DNA of 16,022 bases, taken from positions 1 through 16,022 of the forward strand of contig JBLHHI010000075.1 in the NCBI GenBank assembly GCA_047614125.1, given 5' to 3'. Both the position numbers and the translations under genes were made by a program. The notes under the pieces were generated by a model. That model was not told the origin of the DNA, did not search any database, and saw only the letters and a program-made list of their open reading frames with translations. Shown in pieces: positions 6,195-13,694 of this stretch; within the stretch, counting starts at the first letter, position 1; every line of letters begins with the position of its first letter. This DNA is from JBLHHI01 sp047614125. GTDB taxonomy: Bacteria; Bacteroidota; Bacteroidia; NS11-12g; UBA9320.

Positions 6195-7829
6195 ATGAAG
6201 CACGTATTGAAACTCTTTGTTCTTCTTGCCACCTCGCTCAGCTTTATTGCTGTGCAGGCTCAAAACGACAGCATTGGTAAGATTGAGTTGGATAAGGTTA
6301 CCAAGTACAATCCCATTTTAACCGCTGCTCAAAAAATTACTACCACACCGTATTTAGAGTCGGTGCGCATGGATCCACCAACCTTTTCGTATTCTCTTCC
6401 CAACTTTGCCTATGCTGTGCTGCCTACCTATCAACCGGCAAAGGCCATTGGCATACGAACCGATGGAGATCAAGACCTCTACGGCAACTACTTTAAATTT
6501 GGAGCTGGGAACTATCTCACCCCCTACGGCGAGTTTCAATTGCACAGCGTTCAAGATAAAAAATACAGCTACGGTGCCAGCGGTAGGCACTTATCTGCCA
6601 ATGCAGGAAAACCCGAAAACGCTGATTTTAGCGACAACAACATAAGCATTTTTGGCAGCAAGATTGGGAGAAGAGGCGGAACCCTCGATGGCAAGTTGGA
6701 TTACAACCGACAAGTAACGCGCTTTTACGGCTACGATCACGACAGCTTTCAATTCGAAGGAAATGACATCAAGCAAAAATTTAATGAGTTTGAAGGCAAG
6801 ATCGTTTACGACAACACCGAGCTGAAAAAGAAATTCAATTACTCAACCGGCTTAGAGTTTTACACTTTCAGCAACGGCTATCAAAGAGAAAATGATTACG
6901 CCGGTAGTTTGCACACTCAGTTCAACCCGCGTAAAAGAGGTACAGTTGATGTGAATGCTATGGTAGATTTTACCCACATCATTGAAGATGCAAAAAGCTT
7001 TAATCGGACTTTTGTACGGATTAGTCCAAGCTATATTTTTGACTATAAAAAAGTAGAGCTGGAGGCTGGATTTAAGTTTGCCATCATGCTCGACAGCCTA
7101 GGTGATGACCCTTTCTTCTATCCAAACATAAAGGCCTCGTACTTCTTGGTTCCTGAAAAGGTTAAGGCCTTTGCAGAAGTTGGTGGCGATTACAAGAAAA
7201 CATCGCTGAGAGACCTTTCGTACCTAAACCCTTTCATCGATACGATTCATGATTTCGTTAATACCAGCAACTCCATCAAGCTGGAGGCGGGGTTAAAGGG
7301 CACCTTTAAAAAACGATTTGATTACTTGTTAAAATTCAACTTGTCTTCTGATAATTCGTTGCCGCTCTTTGTGAGTGATACTTCGACGCTTAGAAAGTTT
7401 AATGTTGTTTACGATGATGTTTTAACCACGGGATTTCACGCCGGACTTGGAATGCGAATTGATGAAAAATTGTTCATGCAGTTTGCCACCACCTTATACA
7501 ACTACAGCACGCAAGTAGAAGCGCAAGCATGGCAACTTCCTGCATTCGACATTGATGTAAACGTTCGGTACACCTTTGCTAAGAAATTGGATGTTCGCAT
7601 TCAATTGTATGCCATTGGTGAGCGCTTCCAACAAGATAAATCGGAGGCAAACACAACGGTTACGCTCAATCCATTTATCGATGTAAACTTACACGCAGAT
7701 TATCGGTACAAAGAGAATATTTCGTTTTTCTTAAATGTAAACAACATTTCAAATGCTCGATATCAACGATGGTACAACTACCCTTCTTTTGGTATAAATG
7801 CACTGGCTGGAATTACATTTTCATTATAA
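6195..7829 (+). CDS. Plug-less TonB-receptor-like outer-membrane beta-barrel protein
   Basis: A 544-residue exported protein. The signal peptide is residues 1-22, ending AVQA. A short linker with VTKYNPILTAAQKI follows, then a long run of alternating hydrophobic and aromatic strands such as LYGNYFKFGAGNYLTPYGEF, YGASGRHLSA and GKLDYNRQVTRFYGYDHD. The chain ends SFGINALAGITFSL with a hydrophobic last residue, as expected for a barrel signal. There is no TonB-receptor plug domain and no carboxypeptidase-like repeat, and it is much shorter than usual TonB receptors. Similar proteins are often annotated 'TonB-dependent receptor' in Bacteroidota. The ligand is unknown. It is followed after 41 bases by the HU/SPOR gene and then an ExbBD/TonB-like set, so a structural envelope role is possible. 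Confidence 0.8.
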   Translation: MKHVLKLFVLLATSLSFIAVQAQNDSIGKIELDKVTKYNPILTAAQKITTTPYLESVRMDPPTFSYSLPNFAYAVLPTYQPAKAIGIRTDGDQDLYGNYFKFGAGNYLTPYGEFQLHSVQDKKYSYGASGRHLSANAGKPENADFSDNNISIFGSKIGRRGGTLDGKLDYNRQVTRFYGYDHDSFQFEGNDIKQKFNEFEGKIVYDNTELKKKFNYSTGLEFYTFSNGYQRENDYAGSLHTQFNPRKRGTVDVNAMVDFTHIIEDAKSFNRTFVRISPSYIFDYKKVELEAGFKFAIMLDSLGDDPFFYPNIKASYFLVPEKVKAFAEVGGDYKKTSLRDLSYLNPFIDTIHDFVNTSNSIKLEAGLKGTFKKRFDYLLKFNLSSDNSLPLFVSDTSTLRKFNVVYDDVLTTGFHAGLGMRIDEKLFMQFATTLYNYSTQVEAQAWQLPAFDIDVNVRYTFAKKLDVRIQLYAIGERFQQDKSEANTTVTLNPFIDVNLHADYRYKENISFFLNVNNISNARYQRWYNYPSFGINALAGITFSL

Positions 7830-7832
7830 ATC

Positions 7833-7863
7833 TTTGCCGGAATCAATCAATAGAATAGATTTG
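7833..7863 (+). promoter_or_regulatory. Promoter of the HU/SPOR gene (TTTG-N19-TAGATTTG)
   Basis: A -33 TTTG (7833-7836), a 19-base spacer and TAGATTTG (7856-7863) match the Bacteroidota consensus in both boxes and in spacing. The -7 box ends 7 bases before ATG 7871, so the transcript should have almost no leader. This is the best promoter match seen among the complete genes of the window. Confidence 0.65.
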
Positions 7864-7870
7864 TGATTGA

Positions 7871-9097
7871 ATGGAACTCATTGAATTAGTAGCCGATTTA
7901 CTGTACAGACACAATTGTGTAATCATACCCGGTTTTGGTGGATTTGTGGCTAATTTCAAACCCGCCGAATTAGAGCATAAACGCCTCTTAATCAGCCCAG
8001 CACGCAAACGAATAGTGTTCAATCAAAGCCTCATTGAGAACGATGGCTTGCTCATTAATGGTTTGATGGCCAGCAAGGGCATTGATTACACGCAAGCCGA
8101 AAAAGAAGTTACCATTTTCTCAAAATTTCTAAAAGACCGACTCATAGATTACAAAAACTATGAGTTTAAAAACATCGGATCCTTTTACCAGAACAATGAA
8201 GGAAACCTCGTTTTTGTTGCATACAATGCTGCTAATTTTTACAAGAAGAGTTTTGGACTCCACGATGTAAAAGTGAAACGTCTTGCCAAGGTGGTTGAAG
8301 CCGATATCAACGAATCGAATTTGGTTACACCCACAAGAACCGTTGAAGCCAAACCCATTGCTGTACAACCCATTGCAGCAAAAACTAGTAAGCAATCACA
8401 CGTTGTTGAATTGGAAGTCGAAACCCCTTCCCTCCTGCGCGATGCTTCAGAGGGCACGGCTTCAAAATCAACTCCCAAACCAATGTGGTTGCAAGTTGCT
8501 GCTGCTGTAATGATAATTGCGGCTTTTGGCTTTGTGCTTCAGCAGCTTTTGGTTAGTTCTAAAACAAATCAACCCACTACAGCGCAATTGATTGGGAATC
8601 AAATTGAAGTGGATTCAAAGGCTTCCATCCTACCCGAAATTTTGTCAACTTCAGAAACCTTTGTCGAGCCAATCGAAACAACCAATGATGAAGCGGTAAA
8701 ACAAGAATTGGTGATTGAAGATGTTACCAGCCGAGTAAGTCCCGAAGCTACCGAAACCGTTGTTGAATCCAAAAAAACATCGATAACAACAGCTCCATCC
8801 AACGTTACCCCACCCGCATCCAACGCCACCAATCTGCAGAGCAGGTATGAACGAGCGGTGGCTAAAAAAATGGTTTATTTAATCGTGGTTGCCGAATACA
8901 GTCAAGAAAACGAAGTATCTGCTTTAAAAAGAAAGTTGGAATACCAAGAATATCAAACATTTTCGGTGAGCAGCAGTCGGAATACAAGCCTGCTTTGTGT
9001 CTCAAAATTTACCAATGCCACCCTGGCCGACAATTACCTTAAGATGGTGCAGAAGTACGATGTTCGTTCTGCTTTTGTAGACACTCGACAAGAGTAG
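7871..9097 (+). CDS. HU-CCDC81 and SPOR domain membrane protein
   Basis: A 408-residue, bitopic protein. Residues 1-130 match the two bacterial HU-CCDC81 domains: IELVADLLYRHNCVIIPGFG at 4-23, then a second module with EFKNIGSFYQNNEGNLVF at 98-115. One membrane helix lies at about 205-228 (MWLQVAAAVMIIAAFGFVLQ). Residues 230-330 form a Thr/Ser/Pro/Glu-rich periplasmic linker, and 333-405 form a SPOR domain beginning KMVYLIVVAEYSQENEV. SPOR domains bind denuded septal peptidoglycan glycans; HU folds bind DNA or proteins. The predicted topology puts HU inside and SPOR in the periplasm, so the protein could tie nucleoid or cytoplasmic factors to the cell wall. Its own promoter and its place before exbB/exbD genes suggest work in envelope constriction. 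The function is not demonstrated. Confidence 0.87.
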   Translation: MELIELVADLLYRHNCVIIPGFGGFVANFKPAELEHKRLLISPARKRIVFNQSLIENDGLLINGLMASKGIDYTQAEKEVTIFSKFLKDRLIDYKNYEFKNIGSFYQNNEGNLVFVAYNAANFYKKSFGLHDVKVKRLAKVVEADINESNLVTPTRTVEAKPIAVQPIAAKTSKQSHVVELEVETPSLLRDASEGTASKSTPKPMWLQVAAAVMIIAAFGFVLQQLLVSSKTNQPTTAQLIGNQIEVDSKASILPEILSTSETFVEPIETTNDEAVKQELVIEDVTSRVSPEATETVVESKKTSITTAPSNVTPPASNATNLQSRYERAVAKKMVYLIVVAEYSQENEVSALKRKLEYQEYQTFSVSSSRNTSLLCVSKFTNATLADNYLKMVQKYDVRSAFVDTRQE

Positions 9098-9110
9098 TCC
9101 ATGGTGTTTT

Positions 9111-9142
9111 TTTGATAGAATTCGCACATTGACATACATTCG
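9111..9142 (+). promoter_or_regulatory. Possible exbB promoter (TTTG-N20-TACATTCG)
   Basis: TTTG (9111-9114) is followed after 20 bases by TACATTCG (9135-9142), which has one mismatch to TAnnTTTG. It would give a leader of about 80 nt before ATG 9230, the longest leader seen in the window. It lies in the 132-base gap after the HU/SPOR gene. Confidence 0.4.
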
Positions 9143-9229
9143 TATCCTAACAAACAGCAGAGCACAATAAATAATCATTTTTTCGTTATCACCTAGCGAC
9201 ACAACAAACAAGCACATTCACAAAAAAGT

Positions 9230-9928
9230 ATGAAGACACTTCTTTTGCAAAGCAATCCAAATAATTTATCGGCAGCTGATACTACCGGTTTGGTTCCACC
9301 CGATGAGGCAATGAACGTTTTTGATTTAGCCCTCAAAGGTGGCTACATTATGATACCCATTGCCATCTTGAGCATCATTGCGATCTACCTCTTGGTGGAA
9401 CGTTATCTTACCATTAAAAAGGCACGTCAGTTCGACCCAATGTTTATGAAACGCATCAAAGACATGGTGTTGGACGGGAATATTAAAGGCGCGCAAAGCT
9501 TGTGCGAAACCACCAACTCGCCGGTGGCGCGAATGTTAGAAAAAGGCTTGTCGAGAATTGGCAAACCCTTAGAAGACATACGAGTGGCCGTGCACAACGT
9601 GGGCAGTTTAGAAGTATCGAAACTCGAAAAAGGAATGCCCGCGCTGGCAACCATTGCCGGTGCAGCACCCATGATTGGTTTCTTAGGTACGGTAACTGGA
9701 ATGATTAATACCTTCCACGCACTTTCTCAAAATGCAGATCGAATTGACATAGGTTCTTTTAGTGGAGGTATTTACGAAGCGATGGTAACCACAGTGGCCG
9801 GTTTAATAGTGGGCATCTTGGCCTACATTTCGTACAATACCTTAACTTCTATGATCGATAAGGTTATTTATAGAATGGAAGTAACCACCATGGAGTTTTT
9901 AGACATCCTTCACGAACCCGCTTCGTAA
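9230..9928 (+). CDS. exbB: MotA/TolQ/ExbB proton channel family protein
   Basis: A 232-residue inner-membrane protein forming the scaffold of a proton-driven ExbB/ExbD or TolQ/TolR motor. Three membrane helices are visible at about 37-58, 137-160 and 184-205, separated by a cytoplasmic domain (60-135). The family motif APMIGFLGTVTGMINTF is at 146-162 and GIYEAMVTTVAGLIVGI at 180-196, with the conserved Thr residues lining the channel. The N-terminal extension MKTLLLQSNPNNL is usual for Bacteroidota members and supports this start. The next gene, ExbD/TolR, begins 23 bases later with GGAGGTG at 9930-9936 between them. Sequence alone does not separate ExbB from TolQ. The SPOR-domain neighbour leans towards a Tol-like role. 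Confidence 0.93.
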   Translation: MKTLLLQSNPNNLSAADTTGLVPPDEAMNVFDLALKGGYIMIPIAILSIIAIYLLVERYLTIKKARQFDPMFMKRIKDMVLDGNIKGAQSLCETTNSPVARMLEKGLSRIGKPLEDIRVAVHNVGSLEVSKLEKGMPALATIAGAAPMIGFLGTVTGMINTFHALSQNADRIDIGSFSGGIYEAMVTTVAGLIVGILAYISYNTLTSMIDKVIYRMEVTTMEFLDILHEPAS

Positions 9929-9951
9929 TGGAGGTGTAACGCAAAACAAAT

Positions 9952-10353
9952 ATGGAATTAAAACGAAGAAATAAGGTAAAAGCAGAGTTTAGCATGTCGA
10001 GCATGACCGACATTGTGTTTCTCTTGCTGATCTTTTTTGTGATAACCTCGAGATTTACCCCCGAACCAATATTAAAAGTATTACTTCCAAAGGGTGCGCC
10101 CGAGCAAACCATGGATCCTAAGGTAATACACGTAATTGTAGATGAAAAGCTGAATTATGCGGTTGAAAATCAAATAATTCCGTTTGAGCGTTTACCTATT
10201 GTGTTGGATGAAGAATTAAGTAAAAATCCAGAGGCCACCGTTTCCATTTATGGCGACAAAGGTGTTGCGTACGAAAAGGTGATGGATTTGGTTTATATTG
10301 TAAATGAGTTGGGTGGAAAGCCAGTATTGGCCTTAGAACCCGCTCGAAAATAA
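9952..10353 (+). CDS. exbD: Biopolymer transport protein ExbD/TolR
   Basis: A 133-residue protein with a short cytoplasmic N-terminus, one membrane helix (about 19-33) and a periplasmic domain. FSMSSMTDIVFLLLIFFVI (13-31) carries the essential membrane Asp20 through which protons pass. The periplasmic part ends with PEATVSIYGDKGVAYEKVMDL (94-114), standard for the ExbD/TolR fold. It works with the preceding channel protein as the stator and with the following TonB/TolA-like protein as output. The gap to the next gene is 9 bases, with GGAG at 10356-10359 as its ribosome binding site. Confidence 0.94.
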   Translation: MELKRRNKVKAEFSMSSMTDIVFLLLIFFVITSRFTPEPILKVLLPKGAPEQTMDPKVIHVIVDEKLNYAVENQIIPFERLPIVLDEELSKNPEATVSIYGDKGVAYEKVMDLVYIVNELGGKPVLALEPARK

Positions 10354-10362
10354 ATTGGAGTT

Positions 10363-11163
10363 ATGAACTTGGAGAAAGAAAATGATCGAAAGGGACTGGT
10401 AGCAACCATTTTCATTCATATTATCATTGTTCTCTTGTTGCTTATTTTATTGATGCCAATAAAGGCAAAAGACAAAATAGAGCCTCCAAAAGTGGTGATG
10501 ATTGATATGGGTTCATCGGGCGAGCGTGGTGGAAGCAGTGCCAACGACCCACAAGAATCAGAAAGCACATCTGCGCCGGCTCAAAATAATCCAATTGACA
10601 ACCCAAATCCAACGCAAACCAACGAACCTCCGGTAATTACTTCCCCGCAAAATAACGCACCACCCCTGCCAACGCCCCCAACAAATGATTCGAAGGTTGA
10701 TGATAAAACTCCAAAACCTACGCTCGACCCTCGCATAGCCGAAATGATGCGCAAGGCCGAGGTTGCCCGTAAAAAACGTGAAGCCGATGAAGCCGCTAAA
10801 AAAGCCGCCGGAGCAGGTGGTGGAGACAACGACGATAACGGCCCTGGAAAAGGTTTAGGTGATGACAATGGCAAAGATAAATCGGGCAATTTTAGTTCTA
10901 ATATCAGTGGTTTTGGCATTGGAAGTGTACCAAGTTTTTCGAATGAAAAGCAAGTCTTTGGTAGTATTGTTGTTCATGTTTGTTTGGATAAAAATGGTCG
11001 GATTAAACCCGAATCGGTTGCATTCTACTCTGGAACTACGGCAAATACCTATCTCAAAGATCTTACCATCGAAAACGTTAAGAAGATGACATTCAAATCG
11101 TTGGGCGATATCCGATCGGATCACAACTGTGGAACCGTAACGGTGAATTACAAACCCGAATAA
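10363..11163 (+). CDS. TonB/TolA-like energy transducer
   Basis: A 266-residue periplasm-spanning protein. The N-terminal membrane helix is residues 13-33, preceded by a charged cytoplasmic stretch. Residues 51-120 are rich in Pro, Asn, Ser and Thr. Residues 122-149 form a Lys/Ala/Glu/Arg-rich helix containing RKAEVARKKREADEAAKKAA, like the TolA stalk. A Gly/Asp-rich hinge follows (150-173). The C-terminal domain (about 190-266) has GSIVVHVCLDKNGRIKPESV and SGTTANTYL and ends CGTVTVNYKPE. Cys207 and Cys256 could form a disulfide. The classical TonB YP motif is absent. It probably transmits force from the ExbBD-type motor to an outer-membrane partner, for which the barrel upstream is a candidate. 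Confidence 0.88.
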   Translation: MNLEKENDRKGLVATIFIHIIIVLLLLILLMPIKAKDKIEPPKVVMIDMGSSGERGGSSANDPQESESTSAPAQNNPIDNPNPTQTNEPPVITSPQNNAPPLPTPPTNDSKVDDKTPKPTLDPRIAEMMRKAEVARKKREADEAAKKAAGAGGGDNDDNGPGKGLGDDNGKDKSGNFSSNISGFGIGSVPSFSNEKQVFGSIVVHVCLDKNGRIKPESVAFYSGTTANTYLKDLTIENVKKMTFKSLGDIRSDHNCGTVTVNYKPE

Positions 11164-11175
11164 GTTGGGCATCCC

Positions 11176-12435
11176 TTGACTTACCAAGAAACCCTTGATT
11201 TTCTTTTCACCCAATTACCTATGTATCAGCGCATTGGAGCTGCTGCGTATAAAAAAGACTTGAGTAATACCATTGCACTTTGCTCGTTTCTGCACAATCC
11301 AGAAAAAAAAATTAAAACCATCCACATTGCAGGAACCAACGGAAAAGGCAGCACATCCCACCTCCTATCCGCTGTTTTTCAAACCCATGGTTACAAAACG
11401 GGATTGTATACATCGCCGCACTTAATCGATTTCAGAGAACGCATTCGCATAAATGGTGCCGTGGTAGATAAAGCCTTTGTTATTGATTTCGTGGAGCGAA
11501 TAAAGCCCGTAATTGAAAGTCACAAACCCTCCTTTTTTGAAATAACCGTTGCCATGGCATTCGATTTTTTCCAGCAACAAGAAGTAGATATTGCCATTAT
11601 TGAAACCGGGTTGGGCGGCCGATTAGACAGCACCAATGTGATTAACCCCGAACTTTCCATTATAACTAATATTGGCTACGACCACATGGATATGTTGGGA
11701 GAAACCTTAGAACTCATTGCGGCCGAAAAGGCTGGCATTATCAAAGAAGGTATTCCAGTGGTTATTGGTGAACGACAGCCGGTAGTTGTGCCCATTTTTA
11801 CTGAAATTGCAAAAAATAAAAAATCGTCCATTTCTTTTGCCGAGGATGTAATTGTTGACAACGTTGTGTCCAACTTCAGTTCAGACCTAGGTGGACATTA
11901 CCAAGTGTTAAACATTCGAACGGTGCTGGCTGGCTTGCAAGTTCTGTCACCAACCTACAACTTTGAAGAAAAAAAGATTCAGACCGCTTTTAAACACGTT
12001 ACCCATTTAACCGGCTTGCAAGGCCGATGGCAAGTAGTTCGAAATCATCCGAAAACCATTTGTGATACCGCTCATAATTCAGATGGGTTGTATTACGTTA
12101 TGCGCCAGTTGGAAGATGAAACGTATAAAGATTTACACATTATTTTTGGACAAGTAGCTGGAAAAGAACCTTCCAAGGTATTGGCTTTGTTGCCCAAAAA
12201 AGCAACCTATTATTTCTGTCAACCCTCCATTCCACGTGCACTTGCCGTACATGAACTTAGCTTGCTCGCTTTACAGCACGGCATAAAAGGAAGTTCGCAC
12301 AATTCGGTGGAAGAAGCGTATTCGGTTGCTCAAATGCGAGCAAGTGATGATGATGTGATTTTTGTTGGTGGCTCCACCTTTGTAGTGGCCGACTTCTTAA
12401 AGTTCTTGCAGGAACTAGATGGATCTTCGTTTTAG
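11176..12435 (+). CDS. folC: Folylpolyglutamate synthase / dihydrofolate synthase
   Basis: A 419-residue Mur-ligase-family enzyme that joins glutamate to dihydropteroate and to folates using ATP, in the cytoplasm. Marks are the P-loop HIAGTNGKGSTSHLL (50-64), ETGLGGRLDSTNV (143-155), ITNIGYDHMDMLG (162-174), AAEKAGIIKEG (182-192, with the Lys that is carbamylated in the family) and DTAHNSDGL in the C-terminal domain. The start is TTG 11176: the resulting MTYQETLDFLFTQLPMYQR fits the family N-terminus, whereas the first ATG (11221) would remove 15 conserved residues. It lies 12 bases after the TonB/TolA-like gene, so it is probably in the same transcript. Its 3' end overlaps the convergent proline dehydrogenase gene by 21 bases. 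Confidence 0.95.
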   Translation: MTYQETLDFLFTQLPMYQRIGAAAYKKDLSNTIALCSFLHNPEKKIKTIHIAGTNGKGSTSHLLSAVFQTHGYKTGLYTSPHLIDFRERIRINGAVVDKAFVIDFVERIKPVIESHKPSFFEITVAMAFDFFQQQEVDIAIIETGLGGRLDSTNVINPELSIITNIGYDHMDMLGETLELIAAEKAGIIKEGIPVVIGERQPVVVPIFTEIAKNKKSSISFAEDVIVDNVVSNFSSDLGGHYQVLNIRTVLAGLQVLSPTYNFEEKKIQTAFKHVTHLTGLQGRWQVVRNHPKTICDTAHNSDGLYYVMRQLEDETYKDLHIIFGQVAGKEPSKVLALLPKKATYYFCQPSIPRALAVHELSLLALQHGIKGSSHNSVEEAYSVAQMRASDDDVIFVGGSTFVVADFLKFLQELDGSSF

Positions 12436-12439
12436 TTCC
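12411..12439. terminator. Hairpin across both convergent stop codons, possible bidirectional terminator
   Basis: GGAACTA (12411-12417) and TAGTTCC (12433-12439) are exact reverse complements around a 15-base loop, and one more A-T pair plus a G-T wobble can extend the stem. Each arm contains the stop codon of one gene. There is no strong T run on either side, so termination would be partial. Confidence 0.4.
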
Positions 12440-13584
12440 CGAACAATCAGGTTCATTTCACGTCCCACTTGTCCGGCAACGGAACTGTTTTCTTGGGCTC
12501 TGCGCCCCAAATAGGGCATAACCGCTTTAATGGGCCCATAGGGGAGGTATTTGCAAACACGGTACCCGGCATGGGCTAAATTAAACGAAATAATATCGCT
12601 CATTCCGTAGAGTTGAGCAAAGTAAAATCGATCATCATCCATGGCAATATTGGCCTTCTCCATCAGCTTAACCAACTTCAAGGCGCTGTCTTCGTTGTGA
12701 CTTCCAACGCATATAGACACAATATCTCTGTTCTCAAAACATACCGAAACAGCTTCATCGAAGGCACGGTGTGTTGCTTCTTTATCATCCTGAATCGGAC
12801 TTTTATAGTCTCGTTCCATGGCGCGTTCTCGCTCCTTTTCCATATAAGCACCACGTACTAGCTTAAACCCTAGATTGTATCCCTGACTTTTTGCCGATGC
12901 AATGATTGCCACTAAATGATCCAATCGATCTTTCCGATACATCTGCAAGGTGTTGTAAATCATCACCTTATTCTTATTATGCTTTTGCATCATTTCGATG
13001 GCCAAGCCGTCAATAACGTTCTGAATCCAAGTTTCTTCAGCATCAATAAAGAGTCTTACCCCGCTTTCCACCGCATAATCGCTTAGGCCAGTAAACCGCT
13101 TTTTAACTCGATCAAATTCTGCGCTTTCTTCTTTAGAAAGCTGATCACCCAAATTTATTCTTTTAAGCAAATCAAACCGAGCAATGCCGGTGGTCTTAAA
13201 AACGGCAAATGGAAAACGATCGTCTTTTTTGGATCGGAATATGCACAACTTAATCTCTTCAAAATTTGCATCGAAGCTCGCTTCATCTTCCACTCCTTCC
13301 ACCGAGTAATCTAAGATGGATCCAACGCCGTACTTAAACAGTTCATCGGCGCTATCAACGCATTCGGCTATGGTTTCTCCTCCACAAAAGTGTTTAAACA
13401 CCGTGGCCTTTACAAAGCCTTTAATTGGAAGGTGAAGCTTCAAGGCCCATGCAGTAAGAGGTGGCCCGTATTTTATTAAGGTTGGATGCTTGAAAATTGA
13501 AAACAACCACTTCGCCTCTTTCAATTCTTGATTCGACTTGTGCTTAAATGCAATTTCGGTATTTTCGAAGGAGAGTTTTGCCAT
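12415..13584 (-). CDS. Proline dehydrogenase
   Basis: A 389-residue stand-alone FAD-dependent proline dehydrogenase that oxidises proline to pyrroline-5-carboxylate, passing electrons to the quinone pool at the membrane. Visible marks are SILDYSVEG (89-97), FIDAEETW (179-186), YNTLQMYRKD (210-219), GFKLVRGAYMEKERERA (239-255), CVGSHNE (292-298), FAQLYGMSD (322-330) and YLPYGPIKAVMPYLGRRAQEN (346-365 region), where Arg361 and Arg362 bind the substrate carboxylate. There is no fused aldehyde dehydrogenase half. The frame is open 47 codons further upstream, but ATG 13584 is chosen because a promoter at 13599-13632 lies inside that extension and the family starts near MAKLSFENTEIAF. It is convergent with folC. 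Confidence 0.94.
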   Translation of the reverse strand: MAKLSFENTEIAFKHKSNQELKEAKWLFSIFKHPTLIKYGPPLTAWALKLHLPIKGFVKATVFKHFCGGETIAECVDSADELFKYGVGSILDYSVEGVEDEASFDANFEEIKLCIFRSKKDDRFPFAVFKTTGIARFDLLKRINLGDQLSKEESAEFDRVKKRFTGLSDYAVESGVRLFIDAEETWIQNVIDGLAIEMMQKHNKNKVMIYNTLQMYRKDRLDHLVAIIASAKSQGYNLGFKLVRGAYMEKERERAMERDYKSPIQDDKEATHRAFDEAVSVCFENRDIVSICVGSHNEDSALKLVKLMEKANIAMDDDRFYFAQLYGMSDIISFNLAHAGYRVCKYLPYGPIKAVMPYLGRRAQENSSVAGQVGREMNLIVRELKRRSI

Positions 13585-13598
13585 TGCAGATTCTTTGA

Positions 13599-13632
13599 CA
13601 AAAATAATCGAAAAGCGCCATTGGTATTCAAA
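13599..13632 (-). promoter_or_regulatory. Promoter of proline dehydrogenase
   Basis: On the minus strand TTTG (13629-13632) is followed after 22 bases by TATTTTTG (13599-13606), an exact TAnnTTTG match. The -7 box ends 14 bases before ATG 13584, so the leader is short. This placement argues against any start upstream of 13584. Confidence 0.55.
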
Positions 13633-13694
13633 ATTATCATGCTTCTTTGTCTTTTCTTGTATGACAATGCTCATCCCCAACTTGATTTCAAAAT

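Noticed and set aside
10581..10919. 112-residue minus-strand frame rich in Ser, Pro and Gly
   Set aside because: It is a shadow of the repetitive linker of the TonB/TolA-like gene; its composition mirrors that linker.
13585..13694. A promoter for the methyltransferase gene
   Set aside because: The only near match, AAAATTTG at 13690-13697, overlaps the start codon itself and misses the first T. No credible box was found.
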